Positions 1 through 9,728 of a DNA stretch of 64,000 nt are shown piece by piece. The notes beneath the pieces were generated by a model. That model searched no databases. It worked only from the letters and a program-made list of their open reading frames with translations, and had not been told where the DNA came from. The position numbers were made by a program, and so were the translations under genes. The stretch's first letter is position 1. Every line of letters begins with the position of its first letter. Origin of the DNA: Methanobrevibacter_A acididurans (GTDB taxonomy: Archaea > Methanobacteriota > Methanobacteria > Methanobacteriales > Methanobacteriaceae); assembly GCF_046197875.1 (NCBI RefSeq), contig NZ_CP166991.1:682001-746000 (forward strand). The letters are read 5' to 3'.

Positions 1-1260
1 AGTACTGTTTATGTGTCAAATCTTACTTTTATTAATGGATGGGGTGCAGATTTTGGTGGTGGTATAAATTCCCAGAATTCTTCTTTATATGTTGATAATT
101 GTAATTTTATAAATAACACTGCTCATACAATCAATGGTGGAGGTATTTATAGTGGTGGTGAAGTTGATCTTAAATCCTATTTGTTTGTGAATAATTCTTA
201 TTTCTGCAATAATTATGCAGGTCATGATGGTGGAGCTATTACTACTTATAAAGGTGATAGTTATATTTATAATAGTGTTTTCACCTTAAATTATGCTTAC
301 CGTGATGGTGGAGCTGTTCGTGTTGGAGTTTATTCAACCACTTACATTTATGGTTGTTTATTTGAGAATAATACAGCAAGAGAATGGGGTGGAGCTTTAT
401 ATAATTGGCCAGGTAAATTAAGTGTTTATAATTCAACAATTAATAATAATACTGCAGGTACTCGTGGTGGGGCAATTATTACTTCCGGACCTTTAAATGT
501 TTTTGATTCTGTTATTACTAATAATTATGCTGGAATGTTTGGTGGAGCTATCTTTATTGATGAAGAAACCCCTGGAATACCTTCTACAGCTACAGTTAAT
601 AATAATAATATTATTATGAATAATAGTGCATGGATTGAAGCTCAAGATATTTTCATTGATTTAACTACTTCTAAAACTACAAATTTCGATAATAATTATT
701 GGGGTACAAACGATCCAATTAATGGAAGTGATTATAAGTATTCTTGGGCAGATCGTGTAAGTTTTAATAATTTCACAAATAATCCGGTTAAATGGATTAC
801 CCAAAATAATTCTAATTCAAATAATAATGGGGTTAATGTGAATCCTAGTACTAATAGTACTCCTTATGAACCTGTAGCTACAACTATTGTAGCATCCGTT
901 AATGTGAATCCTAGTACTAATAGTACTAATCCAATTAAAACTAATAATGCATCTTCACAAGTAACTAATACTCTAAATAATTTAGCTAAGTCACTTAATA
1001 GTATGAGTGGTAATTTAACTAATTCACTCCATAATGATTCTAGTCAAGAAAATCAGGTTTCTGATTCTTTGAATGTTCAAACTAATTCAAATGTTGGTGC
1101 TAATCCTGATTCATCAAGTTCTGATTCAAAAAAGTATACTGAAGTTAAAGTGAATAAAACTAATGATAAAAATAATAATGATAATTTACAATACTTTATT
1201 TGTGCTTTTATTGTACTTGCTGCACTTGTAATTGGATTTTATATGCATAAGAAATATTAA
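1..1260 (+). CDS. Adhesin-like surface protein, C-terminal part (cut by window edge)
   Basis: The frame is open from base 1, so the N-terminus lies outside the window; the in-frame GTG at 13 is probably internal. About 260 residues carry repeated short units ending in NNTA..GGA or NNYAGxxGGA, the pattern of Asn-rich parallel beta-helix (polymorphic outer membrane/pectate-lyase-like) repeats. A low-complexity Asn/Ser/Thr linker follows, with a repeated NVNPSTNST unit. The last ~25 residues are one hydrophobic helix (FICAFIVLAALVIGFYM) ending in HKKY, a typical C-terminal membrane anchor with a basic stop-transfer tail. The likely role is an adhesin or cell-wall-spanning surface protein; the ligand is unknown. 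This anchor differs from the C-terminal modules of the other adhesin-like proteins in the window. Confidence 0.85.
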   Translation, partial: STVYVSNLTFINGWGADFGGGINSQNSSLYVDNCNFINNTAHTINGGGIYSGGEVDLKSYLFVNNSYFCNNYAGHDGGAITTYKGDSYIYNSVFTLNYAYRDGGAVRVGVYSTTYIYGCLFENNTAREWGGALYNWPGKLSVYNSTINNNTAGTRGGAIITSGPLNVFDSVITNNYAGMFGGAIFIDEETPGIPSTATVNNNNIIMNNSAWIEAQDIFIDLTTSKTTNFDNNYWGTNDPINGSDYKYSWADRVSFNNFTNNPVKWITQNNSNSNNNGVNVNPSTNSTPYEPVATTIVASVNVNPSTNSTNPIKTNNASSQVTNTLNNLAKSLNSMSGNLTNSLHNDSSQENQVSDSLNVQTNSNVGANPDSSSSDSKKYTEVKVNKTNDKNNNDNLQYFICAFIVLAALVIGFYMHKKY

Positions 1261-1327
1261 AAGTTCTTTTAAAGAATTAGTATAAATTCTTTTTTTTAGA
1301 ACTAATAAATTTTTTTTTACTATTTTT

Positions 1328-2803
1328 TTATACTGTGTTTGTGAATAAATGACTTATTAAATCAGTTGTTATTACGCCTATAAGTTCATCATTATCATCT
1401 ATTACAGGTAAACAACTTATATCGTCATCTTTCATTCTACCTGCTATTGTTCTTATAGTTTCATCTTTTTTACAGAATTTAACATCTTCAGTCATCACGT
1501 CTTTTAATTCTTCTCCACCTTGTGCTATTGCCTTTGAAAGATCCCATGCAGTTATGATTCCAATAAGTTTATTATCCTCTGTTACAACAGGTAAGTGTGT
1601 TACATAATGGTCCATCATAATTTTCGCTGCTTTTTTTATTTTGGCATCTTCTGTAATGGTCATTACTTCAGTGTTCATTAAATCTTCCACAATATTATCT
1701 TGTAAGAACCGTGATATAAGGTAGTTTAATTGTCCACCTTCAAGTAGGAATGCGTCATGTCCATAGTTACTTTTTATTTCACTGTAAGATATTTCTATGC
1801 CGTTTGCTTGCATTGCTCTTAATATTTCTTCTGCTTGTTCATTAGTATATAACCAGTCACTGTCAACATTAATGTATTCTATTTTAGATTTTATTGGTTT
1901 GAATCCGTCAATGAGGGATCCATTTTCACTTAAATCGAATAAGTCTATTGCTTTTGTAATGTATAAATATGAATTTGCATCAAATCTTTTGACAAATGTT
2001 TTTCCTTGATGGTGAAGGTAACTTTCTACTTGGAAATCTGTTGTGAAATCATAGGTTACTTCATCTTTGTCTTGTAGGTCTCTTCCAAATTTTAAATACA
2101 TTGATTCATCGGATAGGTATGTTATGTGTGCTATCATTCTTGCTACTGCAAGTCCTGCTTCTGGTGCTTTGTCTGTTTGGTAATATTCTCCGTTTTGCCA
2201 AAATGGGTCTTTGATTATTGCTTGTCGTCCTACTTCGTTGAATGCTATTTGTTGTGGGCTGGATCTTGCTGTTGTTGCTATTGGTATTGCTTTTTTAACC
2301 ATTTCAGGATAACTTAATGTCCATTGTAAGGTTTGCATTCCTCCCATTGATCCTCCTATTACTGCTAGTAGTTTTTCTATTCCAAGTAGGTCTATTAATT
2401 TTTTTTCTACATTAACTATGTCTTTTAGTGTTATGACTGGGAAGTCTATTCCGTATTCTTTTCCTGTTTCTGGGTTTATGCTTGCTGGTCCTGTTGTTCC
2501 TTTGCATCCTCCTAGGACGTTGCTGCATATTATGAAATATTTTTCACTATCTAATGCTTTTCCAGGTCCTATTATGATTTCCCACCATCCTGGTTTACTA
2601 TCTCCTTCGTGCCATCCTGCAGCATGTGCATCTCCTGTGAGTGCGTGACAGACTAATATGGCATTGTTTTTTTCTTTGTTTAATTTTCCGTATGTTTCGT
2701 AAGCTATTGTTACATTATCTATTGATTTTCCTGATTCTAATTGAATTTCTTCAGATAATGTTACTGCTAATGGTTTGACTATGCCGACAGATTTAGTCTT
2801 CAT
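1328..2803 (-). CDS. metX: Homoserine O-acetyltransferase with C-terminal CBS pair
   Basis: Alpha/beta-hydrolase of the MetX family, which acetylates homoserine with acetyl-CoA in methionine synthesis. The nucleophile elbow GGSMGG puts the catalytic Ser near residue 152. The Asp (VDSDW, ~316) and His (YGHDAF, ~349) of the triad are present. Residues ~371-491 add two CBS domains (MTITEDAKIKKAAKIM and MTEDVKFCKKDETIR begin them). Tandem CBS domains attached to archaeal MET2-type enzymes are a known architecture and suggest control by an adenosyl ligand such as SAM or ATP; the ligand is inference. The gene runs divergently from asnB, and homoserine dehydrogenase, which makes its substrate, lies about 2.7 kb away. 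Acetyl versus succinyl specificity cannot be settled by eye. Confidence 0.93.
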   Translation of the reverse strand: MKTKSVGIVKPLAVTLSEEIQLESGKSIDNVTIAYETYGKLNKEKNNAILVCHALTGDAHAAGWHEGDSKPGWWEIIIGPGKALDSEKYFIICSNVLGGCKGTTGPASINPETGKEYGIDFPVITLKDIVNVEKKLIDLLGIEKLLAVIGGSMGGMQTLQWTLSYPEMVKKAIPIATTARSSPQQIAFNEVGRQAIIKDPFWQNGEYYQTDKAPEAGLAVARMIAHITYLSDESMYLKFGRDLQDKDEVTYDFTTDFQVESYLHHQGKTFVKRFDANSYLYITKAIDLFDLSENGSLIDGFKPIKSKIEYINVDSDWLYTNEQAEEILRAMQANGIEISYSEIKSNYGHDAFLLEGGQLNYLISRFLQDNIVEDLMNTEVMTITEDAKIKKAAKIMMDHYVTHLPVVTEDNKLIGIITAWDLSKAIAQGGEELKDVMTEDVKFCKKDETIRTIAGRMKDDDISCLPVIDDNDELIGVITTDLISHLFTNTV

Positions 2804-2995
2804 TATTAATCCCTTCGATTAGTTTTTTTTAATAAAAACTTTAATTTTTTATTAATTATTTTTTTATTGGTTCTAATATTTAATTATTTTTTATCAATAA
2901 CTACTTTAACGATTGTTATATTTAAAGTTTATTTAACATCCCATCAATAAATACTAAACAAATATAAAAAAACTTTTTTCAAAGGAAAAATTTAC

Positions 2996-4525
2996 ATGTG
3001 CTCAATAATAGGATTAAAAGGAAACATCAAAATAGAAACATTAAGAAAAATGATGAAAACAACACAACATAGAGGCCCAGATGCATCAGGAATCTATTTA
3101 ACAAACAATAAAGAATCATTACTCAAAACAAACTCTCAAAACCTAGTAAACTTAAAAAATCAGACTTATAATATTGGACTTGGACAAAATCTCCTCTCCA
3201 TATTCCCAAGTGTTAAAAACCCTGAAGATGCAATTAAAATAAACACACAACCAATTAAAAAAGATAACTTAACACTCATATTTAATGGTGAAATCTACAA
3301 TTACCCTGAAATCATAAAAAAAATTGGAAATGAAGAAAAAACACGTTCTGATAGTCATTTACTCTTAGATTTAATCATTAATAAAAAAAATACTAGTGGG
3401 AATCTTAAAACTGCAATAATAGAAACACTAAAAATTATTGATGGAGATTATTCTTTTGCAATAACAGATGATACTAACTTAATACTAGCTAGAGATCCTG
3501 TTGGAGTAAAACCATTATATTATGGAACAAAATTAGAAGAAAAAATTATGGGCTTTGCCTCTGAACGTAAAGCATTATGGGCAGCAGGAATAACAAGTAT
3601 TAATACCTTAAAACCAGGATGTATATTATATAATGATGAAATCATAGAAGTTAATGATTTATTTAAAACTATTACAAGTAATGAAGCTTCATATGAAGAT
3701 TACATGAACCAATTAACTAATACTTTATATGAAAGTGTATATAAAAGAGTTATGAACTTATCTGAAGTAGGTTTAATCTTTTCCGGTGGAGTAGATAGTG
3801 CATTTCTTGCATATATCTTAAAAAAAATTAGTTTGAAAACAGGTTTAAAAGTAACCTTATATACTGTAGGGAATATTGGAAGTAAAGACTTAGAATATAG
3901 TAAAAAATTAGCATCCACTTTAGATTTACCATTAAAAATTCAATTAATTCGACCCCAAGAAGTAGAAAATAGTATTGGGGATGTTATAAAAAGTATTGAA
4001 AGTACTAATCCTATGAAATTAGGCGTAGGTATGACAATATTTTTTGCATCTTATATGATAAAACAAGATAAAATAAAAGTTGCACTTTCAGGTCAAGGAG
4101 CAGATGAACTATTTGCAGGATACAATCGATACATGAAACATATAAAAAAACAGGATTATCAAGGATTAAATAATGAATTAACTAATGATATTGAAAACAT
4201 TTATAATGTAAACCTTGAACGTGATGATGCAGCATGTATGGCAAATGGGGTAGAACTAAGAGTCCCTTACCTTGATTATGAACTTATAAAACTTGCAATG
4301 ACAATACCTTCAAAATATAAAATCTTTGATTCTGAAGATAAACTTAAAAAACATATTCTAAGAGAGGCAGCAGAAAAATATGGAGTACCTAAAGAGTACG
4401 CACAACGTCCTAAAAAAGCAGCACAATACGGTTCTGGAATAGATAAAATCTTAAAAAAGCAGACTAGTAAAAAAGTAGATTTTGATAAAATTTTAAATGA
4501 TTTTAAAAATGAATTAATAAATTAA
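2996..4525 (+). CDS. asnB: Asparagine synthetase, glutamine-hydrolysing
   Basis: Makes asparagine from aspartate, ATP and glutamine. The chain starts MCSIIG, so Cys2 becomes the N-terminal nucleophile of the class II glutaminase domain. Supporting glutaminase motifs are QHRGPDASG (~25-33) and FNGEIYNY (~97-104). The synthetase half carries the PP-loop SGGVDS at residues 263-268, followed by SGQGADELFAGY. At 509 residues it is a usual length for archaeal AsnB. An AGGAAAA purine tract lies ahead of the ATG. gatC follows about 180 bases later, so two routes to Asn (free synthesis and Asp-tRNA amidation) may sit side by side. Confidence 0.92.
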   Translation: MCSIIGLKGNIKIETLRKMMKTTQHRGPDASGIYLTNNKESLLKTNSQNLVNLKNQTYNIGLGQNLLSIFPSVKNPEDAIKINTQPIKKDNLTLIFNGEIYNYPEIIKKIGNEEKTRSDSHLLLDLIINKKNTSGNLKTAIIETLKIIDGDYSFAITDDTNLILARDPVGVKPLYYGTKLEEKIMGFASERKALWAAGITSINTLKPGCILYNDEIIEVNDLFKTITSNEASYEDYMNQLTNTLYESVYKRVMNLSEVGLIFSGGVDSAFLAYILKKISLKTGLKVTLYTVGNIGSKDLEYSKKLASTLDLPLKIQLIRPQEVENSIGDVIKSIESTNPMKLGVGMTIFFASYMIKQDKIKVALSGQGADELFAGYNRYMKHIKKQDYQGLNNELTNDIENIYNVNLERDDAACMANGVELRVPYLDYELIKLAMTIPSKYKIFDSEDKLKKHILREAAEKYGVPKEYAQRPKKAAQYGSGIDKILKKQTSKKVDFDKILNDFKNELIN

Positions 4526-4706
4526 CCATAGAATATATATCTTCAATTTAAAATTTTTTTTTAATATATAATTTTTTAGAAAACTTAAATTATTTATTTA
4601 TTTTTAATTCTATTCCTTTTAAAAACTTTTATAAATATAAAAAAACATATTTTATTATTAATATAAAACATTTAATAAATTTATTAAAAAAATGGAGAAA
4701 CAATAA

Positions 4707-4916
4707 ATGATAGAAAAAGATGCAGAAAAGATTTTAGAAAATTTCTCTAAATCTTTAGATACTATTCCAGATCTTGAAGAAACTTACTATATTACGGATA
4801 ATTTAAATTTAGAAAGAAAAGATGAAGCACATCCACAAGATAGTGCTAGAATTGTTAGAAACACTAAAACAGATAAAGATGGTAATGTAGTAGTTAAAAA
4901 AGCAGACTGGGTATAA
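4707..4916 (+). CDS. gatC: Probable GatC, amidotransferase small subunit
   Basis: A 69-residue acidic protein. It opens with an amphipathic helix (EKDAEKILENFSKSLDTIP), and its tail RNTKTDKDGNVVVKKADWV resembles the GatC signature in which a NAP-like segment precedes a hydrophobic tail that wraps GatA. In archaea lacking AsnRS, GatCAB turns Asp-tRNA(Asn) into Asn-tRNA(Asn), and GatC stabilises GatA. The spot next to asnB and upstream of ACT-hom-apgM matches the arrangement I recall for related Methanobacteriales. gatA and gatB are not in the window. The start is ATG with GGAGAAAC just upstream. Family assignment is moderately sure because the protein is short. Confidence 0.65.
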   Translation: MIEKDAEKILENFSKSLDTIPDLEETYYITDNLNLERKDEAHPQDSARIVRNTKTDKDGNVVVKKADWV

Positions 4917-5006
4917 AAAAAATTTTAATATTTTTTTTTATTTAAGATGACTTTTTTATTCCTTACTTTTAAAATTAATTAATAAAAAAATTATGATGTG
5001 GTAATT

Positions 5007-5492
5007 ATGAGAATGAATTTAGTCTTAGAAATCCAAGATGTTCCGGGACAATTAGTATCAGTCTTATCACCAATAGGTGATTTAGGAGCAAATTTAGTCA
5101 CAATCATTCACCAAAGAAAAGTTAAAAATGAAAAAGGTTATATTCCTGTACAAATCACAATTGAAGGAGAAAGAAATAACCTTAATGCAGTTTTAGATAA
5201 ATTTGATGAAATGGGAATAAACATTTTAGAAAAAGATGATGTGATTTTAAAACAAAGAATCAGCACAATCCTCATTGGAGATGTTATAGATACTGATGTA
5301 AGAGACACTCTTGATAGAATAAATGTCTTAGATGGTGTTTGGGTTGTTGGATTAGATATAAAATTAGATAAAGAATATAAATCCTCAGCAATGATTACAA
5401 TTGAATCAGATATTGGACAAAAAGAAACAACATTTAAAAAAGTCCAAGAAATAGCTAAAGAAAAAGATTTACTTGTAATAAATGAGGTCTAA
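5007..5492 (+). CDS. ACT-domain amino-acid-binding regulatory protein
   Basis: The N-terminal ~75 residues form an ACT domain (LVLEIQDVPGQLVSVLSPI, then GANLVTIIHQR), the fold that binds amino acids in enzymes of amino-acid metabolism. The second half (~85-162) looks like another ACT-type beta-alpha-beta unit. No catalytic domain is attached. The stop is 21 bases before the homoserine dehydrogenase start, and this pair is conserved in Methanobacteriales, so the protein probably senses threonine, isoleucine or a relative for the next enzyme; the ligand is inference. I chose ATG 5007 (MRMNLVLEI) over an in-frame GTG at 4998, because upstream GATGTGGT can serve as ribosome binding site and the ACT fold begins at once. 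Confidence 0.8.
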   Translation: MRMNLVLEIQDVPGQLVSVLSPIGDLGANLVTIIHQRKVKNEKGYIPVQITIEGERNNLNAVLDKFDEMGINILEKDDVILKQRISTILIGDVIDTDVRDTLDRINVLDGVWVVGLDIKLDKEYKSSAMITIESDIGQKETTFKKVQEIAKEKDLLVINEV

Positions 5493-5513
5493 AAGATTTA
5501 GGGGTTGACATTG

Positions 5514-6533
5514 ATGGATGAATGTAAAATAATTGTAATGGGATTTGGATCTGTAGGTCAAGGTATTGTAAAAGCAATAAAGATGGAAAAAGATAAAATC
5601 CTAGAAACTTTAGGAATCAACCTTAAAATTGTAGCAGTTGCAGATTCTTGTTCTTCAGCAATAAATCCAGATGGTTTAAATGTTGAAGAATTACTTAAAA
5701 CAAAAAGCGAAAAAGGTAAATTAGGGCAATGTCCTAATTGTGGAACCACAAATACCGATACTGATGTATTAGATAATGTGGATTATGATGTTCTTATGGA
5801 ATGTACTCCAACTAATATTGATGATGGTGAACCTGCAAGAACATTAACATTAAAAGCTTTTTCACAAGGAAAAGATGTAGTAACAAGTAACAAAGGACAT
5901 TTAGCTTTAAATTATAAAGAATTAGATGATGCTGCTAAAGCAAATAATGTAATGTTTAAATTTGAAGCTAGTGTTGGTGGGGCAATGCCTATAATTAATT
6001 ATGCTAAAGATGCATTAAGTGGTAATCAAATTATTAGTATAATTGGAATATTAAATGGTACAACTAATTATATTCTTTCACGTATGACTAGTGAAGGTTC
6101 AAGTTACCCTGATACTTTAAAAGAATCTCAAATGTTAGGTATAGCTGAAACTAATCCTACACAGGATGTTGAAGGTATAGATGCTGCATGTAAAGCTGTA
6201 ATATTATCTAATAGTGTGTTAGGTCAACCTGCAACATATAGTGATGTTGAAGTTGAAGGAATCAGCAATATAACCAGTGAAGCCGTATCATTAGCTAAAG
6301 AAAATGGATATTTAATTAAACTCATAACTGAAGTTTCTCCAAAAACTTTAAAAGTTTCTCCAAGATTAGTTAAACAAGGAAGTAGTTATGATTTAAATGG
6401 AACATTAAATATGGCAACACTTAAAACAGATTTAGCTGATGAAGTCACAACTGTAGGTAAAGGTGCAGGATCACTTGAAACAGCATCTGCTATGATGACT
6501 GATTTAATAACAATTCTTAGAACAAAAAATTAA
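5514..6533 (+). CDS. hom: Homoserine dehydrogenase
   Basis: Reduces aspartate semialdehyde to homoserine with NAD(P)H, the branch point to threonine and methionine. The Rossmann glycine motif GFGSVGQGI is near residue 10, and the catalytic region contains TSNKGHLA, KFEASVGGAMPII and GILNGTTNYIL, all hallmark segments. It lacks a C-terminal ACT domain, which fits the separate ACT protein just upstream. ATG 5514 (MDECKIIV) is preferred over TTG 5505 because AGGGGTT ends about 7 bases before it. An unusual CPNC pair (~73-76) sits in the surface segment before the D.DVLMECTPT strand. Confidence 0.92.
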   Translation: MDECKIIVMGFGSVGQGIVKAIKMEKDKILETLGINLKIVAVADSCSSAINPDGLNVEELLKTKSEKGKLGQCPNCGTTNTDTDVLDNVDYDVLMECTPTNIDDGEPARTLTLKAFSQGKDVVTSNKGHLALNYKELDDAAKANNVMFKFEASVGGAMPIINYAKDALSGNQIISIIGILNGTTNYILSRMTSEGSSYPDTLKESQMLGIAETNPTQDVEGIDAACKAVILSNSVLGQPATYSDVEVEGISNITSEAVSLAKENGYLIKLITEVSPKTLKVSPRLVKQGSSYDLNGTLNMATLKTDLADEVTTVGKGAGSLETASAMMTDLITILRTKN

Positions 6534-6628
6534 AAAAATTATTTTTTTAATTTAAAAAAATTTTAATTATTATTCTTTTTTAACATTCTTTTTTTTTTTT
6601 AAATTATTATAAAGGGAAGTGTATTATT

Positions 6629-7846
6629 TTGAAATATGTAATAATGATAGGTGATGGTATGAGTGATTACCCATTACCAGAACTAAACAATCACACACCA
6701 TTAGAAGTAGCTAAAAAACCAAATATGGATAAACTTGCAGAAAAAGGATGCTCAGGACTTACAATAAATGCACCTAAAAATTTACCTGTAGGCTCTGATG
6801 TGGCTAATATGAGTATTTTTGGTTATGATCCACATAAATATTATACAGGTCGAGGACCAATAGAAGCTGCTAATCAAGGAATAGAAACTGTTGATGGAGA
6901 TGTTGTTTTCCGTTGTAATTTAATTACTGAAAAAGATGGTAAAATTGTTGACTTTACAAGTGGACATATAAGTACTGAAGAAGCAACTGAATTAATGGAA
7001 GCATTAAATAAACATTTTAAAGATAAATACCCTGATTTTAAAGGTTTTTGGCATCATGGTTTAAGTTACAGACATTTATTTGTTTATCATGATATAAACA
7101 CCAGTAAACTTGAAATACCTGCACCTCACGATATAGTGGATGAAGATTTTAATAAATACCTTGATTTTGATACAAGTTATGGTAAAACTATTAAAGATAT
7201 AATGTTTGAATCTAAAGAAGTACTTAAAAACCATCCAGTAAATCTTAAACGAGTAAGTGAAGGTAAGAATCCTGCAAATATGATTTGGTTATGGGGTCAA
7301 GGAACTAAACCTAGTATGCCTGCATTTAAAGATTTATATAATATAGATGCTGCAGTAATAACTGGGGTAGACTTATTGAAAGGGCTTGCTATTTTTACTA
7401 AATTAAATAAAGTTGATGTTCCTGGTGCAACTGGATACTTTGACACTGATTATGAAGCTAAAGCAGAATATGCATGTAATGCACTTAAAGATAATGATTT
7501 AGTTATAATTCATGTTGAAGCTCCTGATGAAGCAGGACATGCTGCAGATATTGATGAAAAAATTAAAGCTATTGAAAGAATTGATAAAATCATTTTAGGT
7601 AAAATCTTAAAAGAATTACCAAAATATGGGGATTATAAAGTAGTTGTTTTACCAGATCATCCAACACCAGTTCCACTTAAAACTCATAGTAGAGATTTAG
7701 TGCCAATTACAGTTTATTCAAGTATTAATGAAGATAATAAGGATAATGTTAAAGTATTTAGTGAAAAAACTAATAGTGAAGGTTCTCTTGGAACTTCTAA
7801 TATTGGTTGTGATTTAATTAAAAATTTATTAAATAATACTTGGTAA
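6629..7846 (+). CDS. apgM: Cofactor-independent phosphoglycerate mutase, archaeal type
   Basis: Interconverts 3- and 2-phosphoglycerate in gluconeogenesis/glycolysis. It belongs to the alkaline-phosphatase superfamily: the N-terminus MKYVIMIGDGMSDYP supplies the first metal-binding Asp, SDVANMSIFGYDP holds the nucleophile Ser region, and the C-terminal half carries HVEAPDEAGH and VLPDHPTP metal ligands. At 405 residues it is typical of archaeal ApgM. The start is TTG 6629, preceded by AAAGGGAAGTG. hom, apgM and pyrG lie in the same order in related genomes as I recall, here with a LemA/DUF2207 pair inserted on the other strand between apgM and pyrG. Confidence 0.93.
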   Translation: MKYVIMIGDGMSDYPLPELNNHTPLEVAKKPNMDKLAEKGCSGLTINAPKNLPVGSDVANMSIFGYDPHKYYTGRGPIEAANQGIETVDGDVVFRCNLITEKDGKIVDFTSGHISTEEATELMEALNKHFKDKYPDFKGFWHHGLSYRHLFVYHDINTSKLEIPAPHDIVDEDFNKYLDFDTSYGKTIKDIMFESKEVLKNHPVNLKRVSEGKNPANMIWLWGQGTKPSMPAFKDLYNIDAAVITGVDLLKGLAIFTKLNKVDVPGATGYFDTDYEAKAEYACNALKDNDLVIIHVEAPDEAGHAADIDEKIKAIERIDKIILGKILKELPKYGDYKVVVLPDHPTPVPLKTHSRDLVPITVYSSINEDNKDNVKVFSEKTNSEGSLGTSNIGCDLIKNLLNNTW

Positions 7847-7891
7847 AAAAAAGTAAAAAATTTAGAAAAAAAAGTAAAAGTAAAAGAGCAT

Positions 7892-9691
7892 TTAGAATGC
7901 TCCTCCACCTCCACCTCCAGATCCTCCACCTATATCAAAACCACCATCACTATCAGTAGCATTAGCAGTTGACATACCAGTGTTGAATGCTGAATCCATT
8001 AATAAGAAACCACCATAAGAATGGAACATATAAGTATCATTATAATATGGATCATAACTTGAATTATCATAGTATTCCATTTTCATAACCTTATGTACTT
8101 TATCAGCAACTCCTAAAGCAGCTGCATATACAAGGTATTGATTCCAAATTTCAATAGATTCTGGAGGATGTTCCTTCATTAAACTATTGTCATTTAAGAA
8201 TTTTTTGAAATTTTTCCATTTGTCATGGAATTCTTTTCCATTTTCAGTCCATCTACCACCAACATCATCTGGTAGTATTAAACAAATAATTGATGTAATA
8301 AAAATTATTATTGCACCAACAAGGGAATAAGTAGCAGTTGGAATAGTACTTAATAGTGCCATTGCAGCAATAAAGATAGATAAAATGATTCCTCCAATTC
8401 CAATAAATGTAAATATTGTGGAACCAGTATTTATAAAGATTTTTTTCAATTTGTCCTCATTTAAATATTGGAAAGCGAAATCTTCTTGCCATAATTCATA
8501 TTTTTCTTTAAACCATTCACCGTTTTCTCTATTACTTAATGTATCTTGGAAATCGTTTAAACTTAAAGTTCCATTATCGTCTGAGAAGGTTTTGAAAATA
8601 TTTATAATATCTTTTTCGTGAGTATCTAAGTTATCTGCTTTATCATTGTTCACGGTTAAGTATAAGTTCTTTTTATCTGGTTTATCTGTATTTTCTACTG
8701 TTAATTTTAAGATTTTCCTATCAATTAAATCCATGATTGTTGCTTCGAAACCTTTCATATCAGGGGTTCCGATATTACTACTATTTTCTATTAAAGCATT
8801 AATCATTGCTGGAGGGTCTTTGGTAGGTAGTTCTCTTTCATATATTCCATTGTAGTTGATTTTTGGTTCTCTACCATATTTTAAGTATACTCCTATAGGT
8901 GCAAGTGGACTTATGCAACATAGAATTCCAATTATTAAGAATAGGTTATTATAAAATTCAGTACTACTTTTATAATCTTCTTGTGTTTTCATGATTTCAT
9001 TTAAACCATTACGATTTTCATGTTTTGCATTAACTGCATTTGAAAAGTCTTTTAATGGCATTGTTACTTGTAATTCAAAGAAATCTCCACTAGGTATACT
9101 TGTAGTTGTAGATTGTATTGTGTTACCAGTCATACTACTTGTTTGATTAAATTGTGGTGGATTTAACCAGTATTGGTTACCGGTATTTGAAGGTAAATGT
9201 ATGGTTGTTATGACTTGACCTACATCTACATCCCATTGATCTCCCCATAATTTGTACTGTAATGATGCAGTATCTTTATAGATGGTTACAACATTTTTAA
9301 AATCATAATTTATATGCACATCAACATCTGTATCTGAGATAGGTTCTGTTTTTGCAGCATCACTATATAAATAAATTTTTATATGTTCTGTGCCAGATTC
9401 ATTAGTTATTGTGTATTTATTGTATGCTCCGTCTGTTGTTATATTCAGGTTTTCTATGCTTTCACCACTTTTTAGTGGTATGTCTCGGTATACTCCATTG
9501 TAAGTTCCACTAAATATGTAGTGGTATGTTTCTTGGATGTGTAACATTCCATTGTTTTGCACGGTTAAATCAAGTAAAGCTTGACTTATACTGTACTCTT
9601 TATCATCATCTTCTGCAAAAGCAACTGATAGGGTTGAAAGTAAGAATATTGAAAGTATTAAACATGCGAATATTTTTTTATTAATTTTCAT
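7892..9691 (-). CDS. DUF2207 predicted membrane protein
   Basis: 599 residues. An N-terminal signal peptide (KKIFACLILSIFLLSTLSVAFA) leads to an exported beta-rich domain of about 200 residues containing HIQETYHYIFSGTYNGVYR, the recognisable opening of DUF2207. One membrane segment near 252-272 is followed by a cytoplasmic stretch, then a pair of hydrophobic helices near 430-475. The C-terminus is a Gly-rich tail (GGGSGGGGGGAF) frequent in this family. Its function is not established. It lies 37 bases downstream of lemA on the same strand; LemA and DUF2207 proteins are often paired, so a joint envelope role is likely but unproven. An AAGGGT ribosome binding site precedes the ATG. Confidence 0.85.
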   Translation of the reverse strand: MKINKKIFACLILSIFLLSTLSVAFAEDDDKEYSISQALLDLTVQNNGMLHIQETYHYIFSGTYNGVYRDIPLKSGESIENLNITTDGAYNKYTITNESGTEHIKIYLYSDAAKTEPISDTDVDVHINYDFKNVVTIYKDTASLQYKLWGDQWDVDVGQVITTIHLPSNTGNQYWLNPPQFNQTSSMTGNTIQSTTTSIPSGDFFELQVTMPLKDFSNAVNAKHENRNGLNEIMKTQEDYKSSTEFYNNLFLIIGILCCISPLAPIGVYLKYGREPKINYNGIYERELPTKDPPAMINALIENSSNIGTPDMKGFEATIMDLIDRKILKLTVENTDKPDKKNLYLTVNNDKADNLDTHEKDIINIFKTFSDDNGTLSLNDFQDTLSNRENGEWFKEKYELWQEDFAFQYLNEDKLKKIFINTGSTIFTFIGIGGIILSIFIAAMALLSTIPTATYSLVGAIIIFITSIICLILPDDVGGRWTENGKEFHDKWKNFKKFLNDNSLMKEHPPESIEIWNQYLVYAAALGVADKVHKVMKMEYYDNSSYDPYYNDTYMFHSYGGFLLMDSAFNTGMSTANATDSDGGFDIGGGSGGGGGGAF

Positions 9692-9728
9692 ATTTTACCC
9701 TTAAAAATAATTTATTATTTAAGTTCTT

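Noticed and set aside
1..1260. Repeated NNNTA/GGA units as a CRISPR or satellite array
   Set aside because: The units are in-frame codons of beta-helix repeats, vary in spacing and sequence, and lack spacer-repeat structure.
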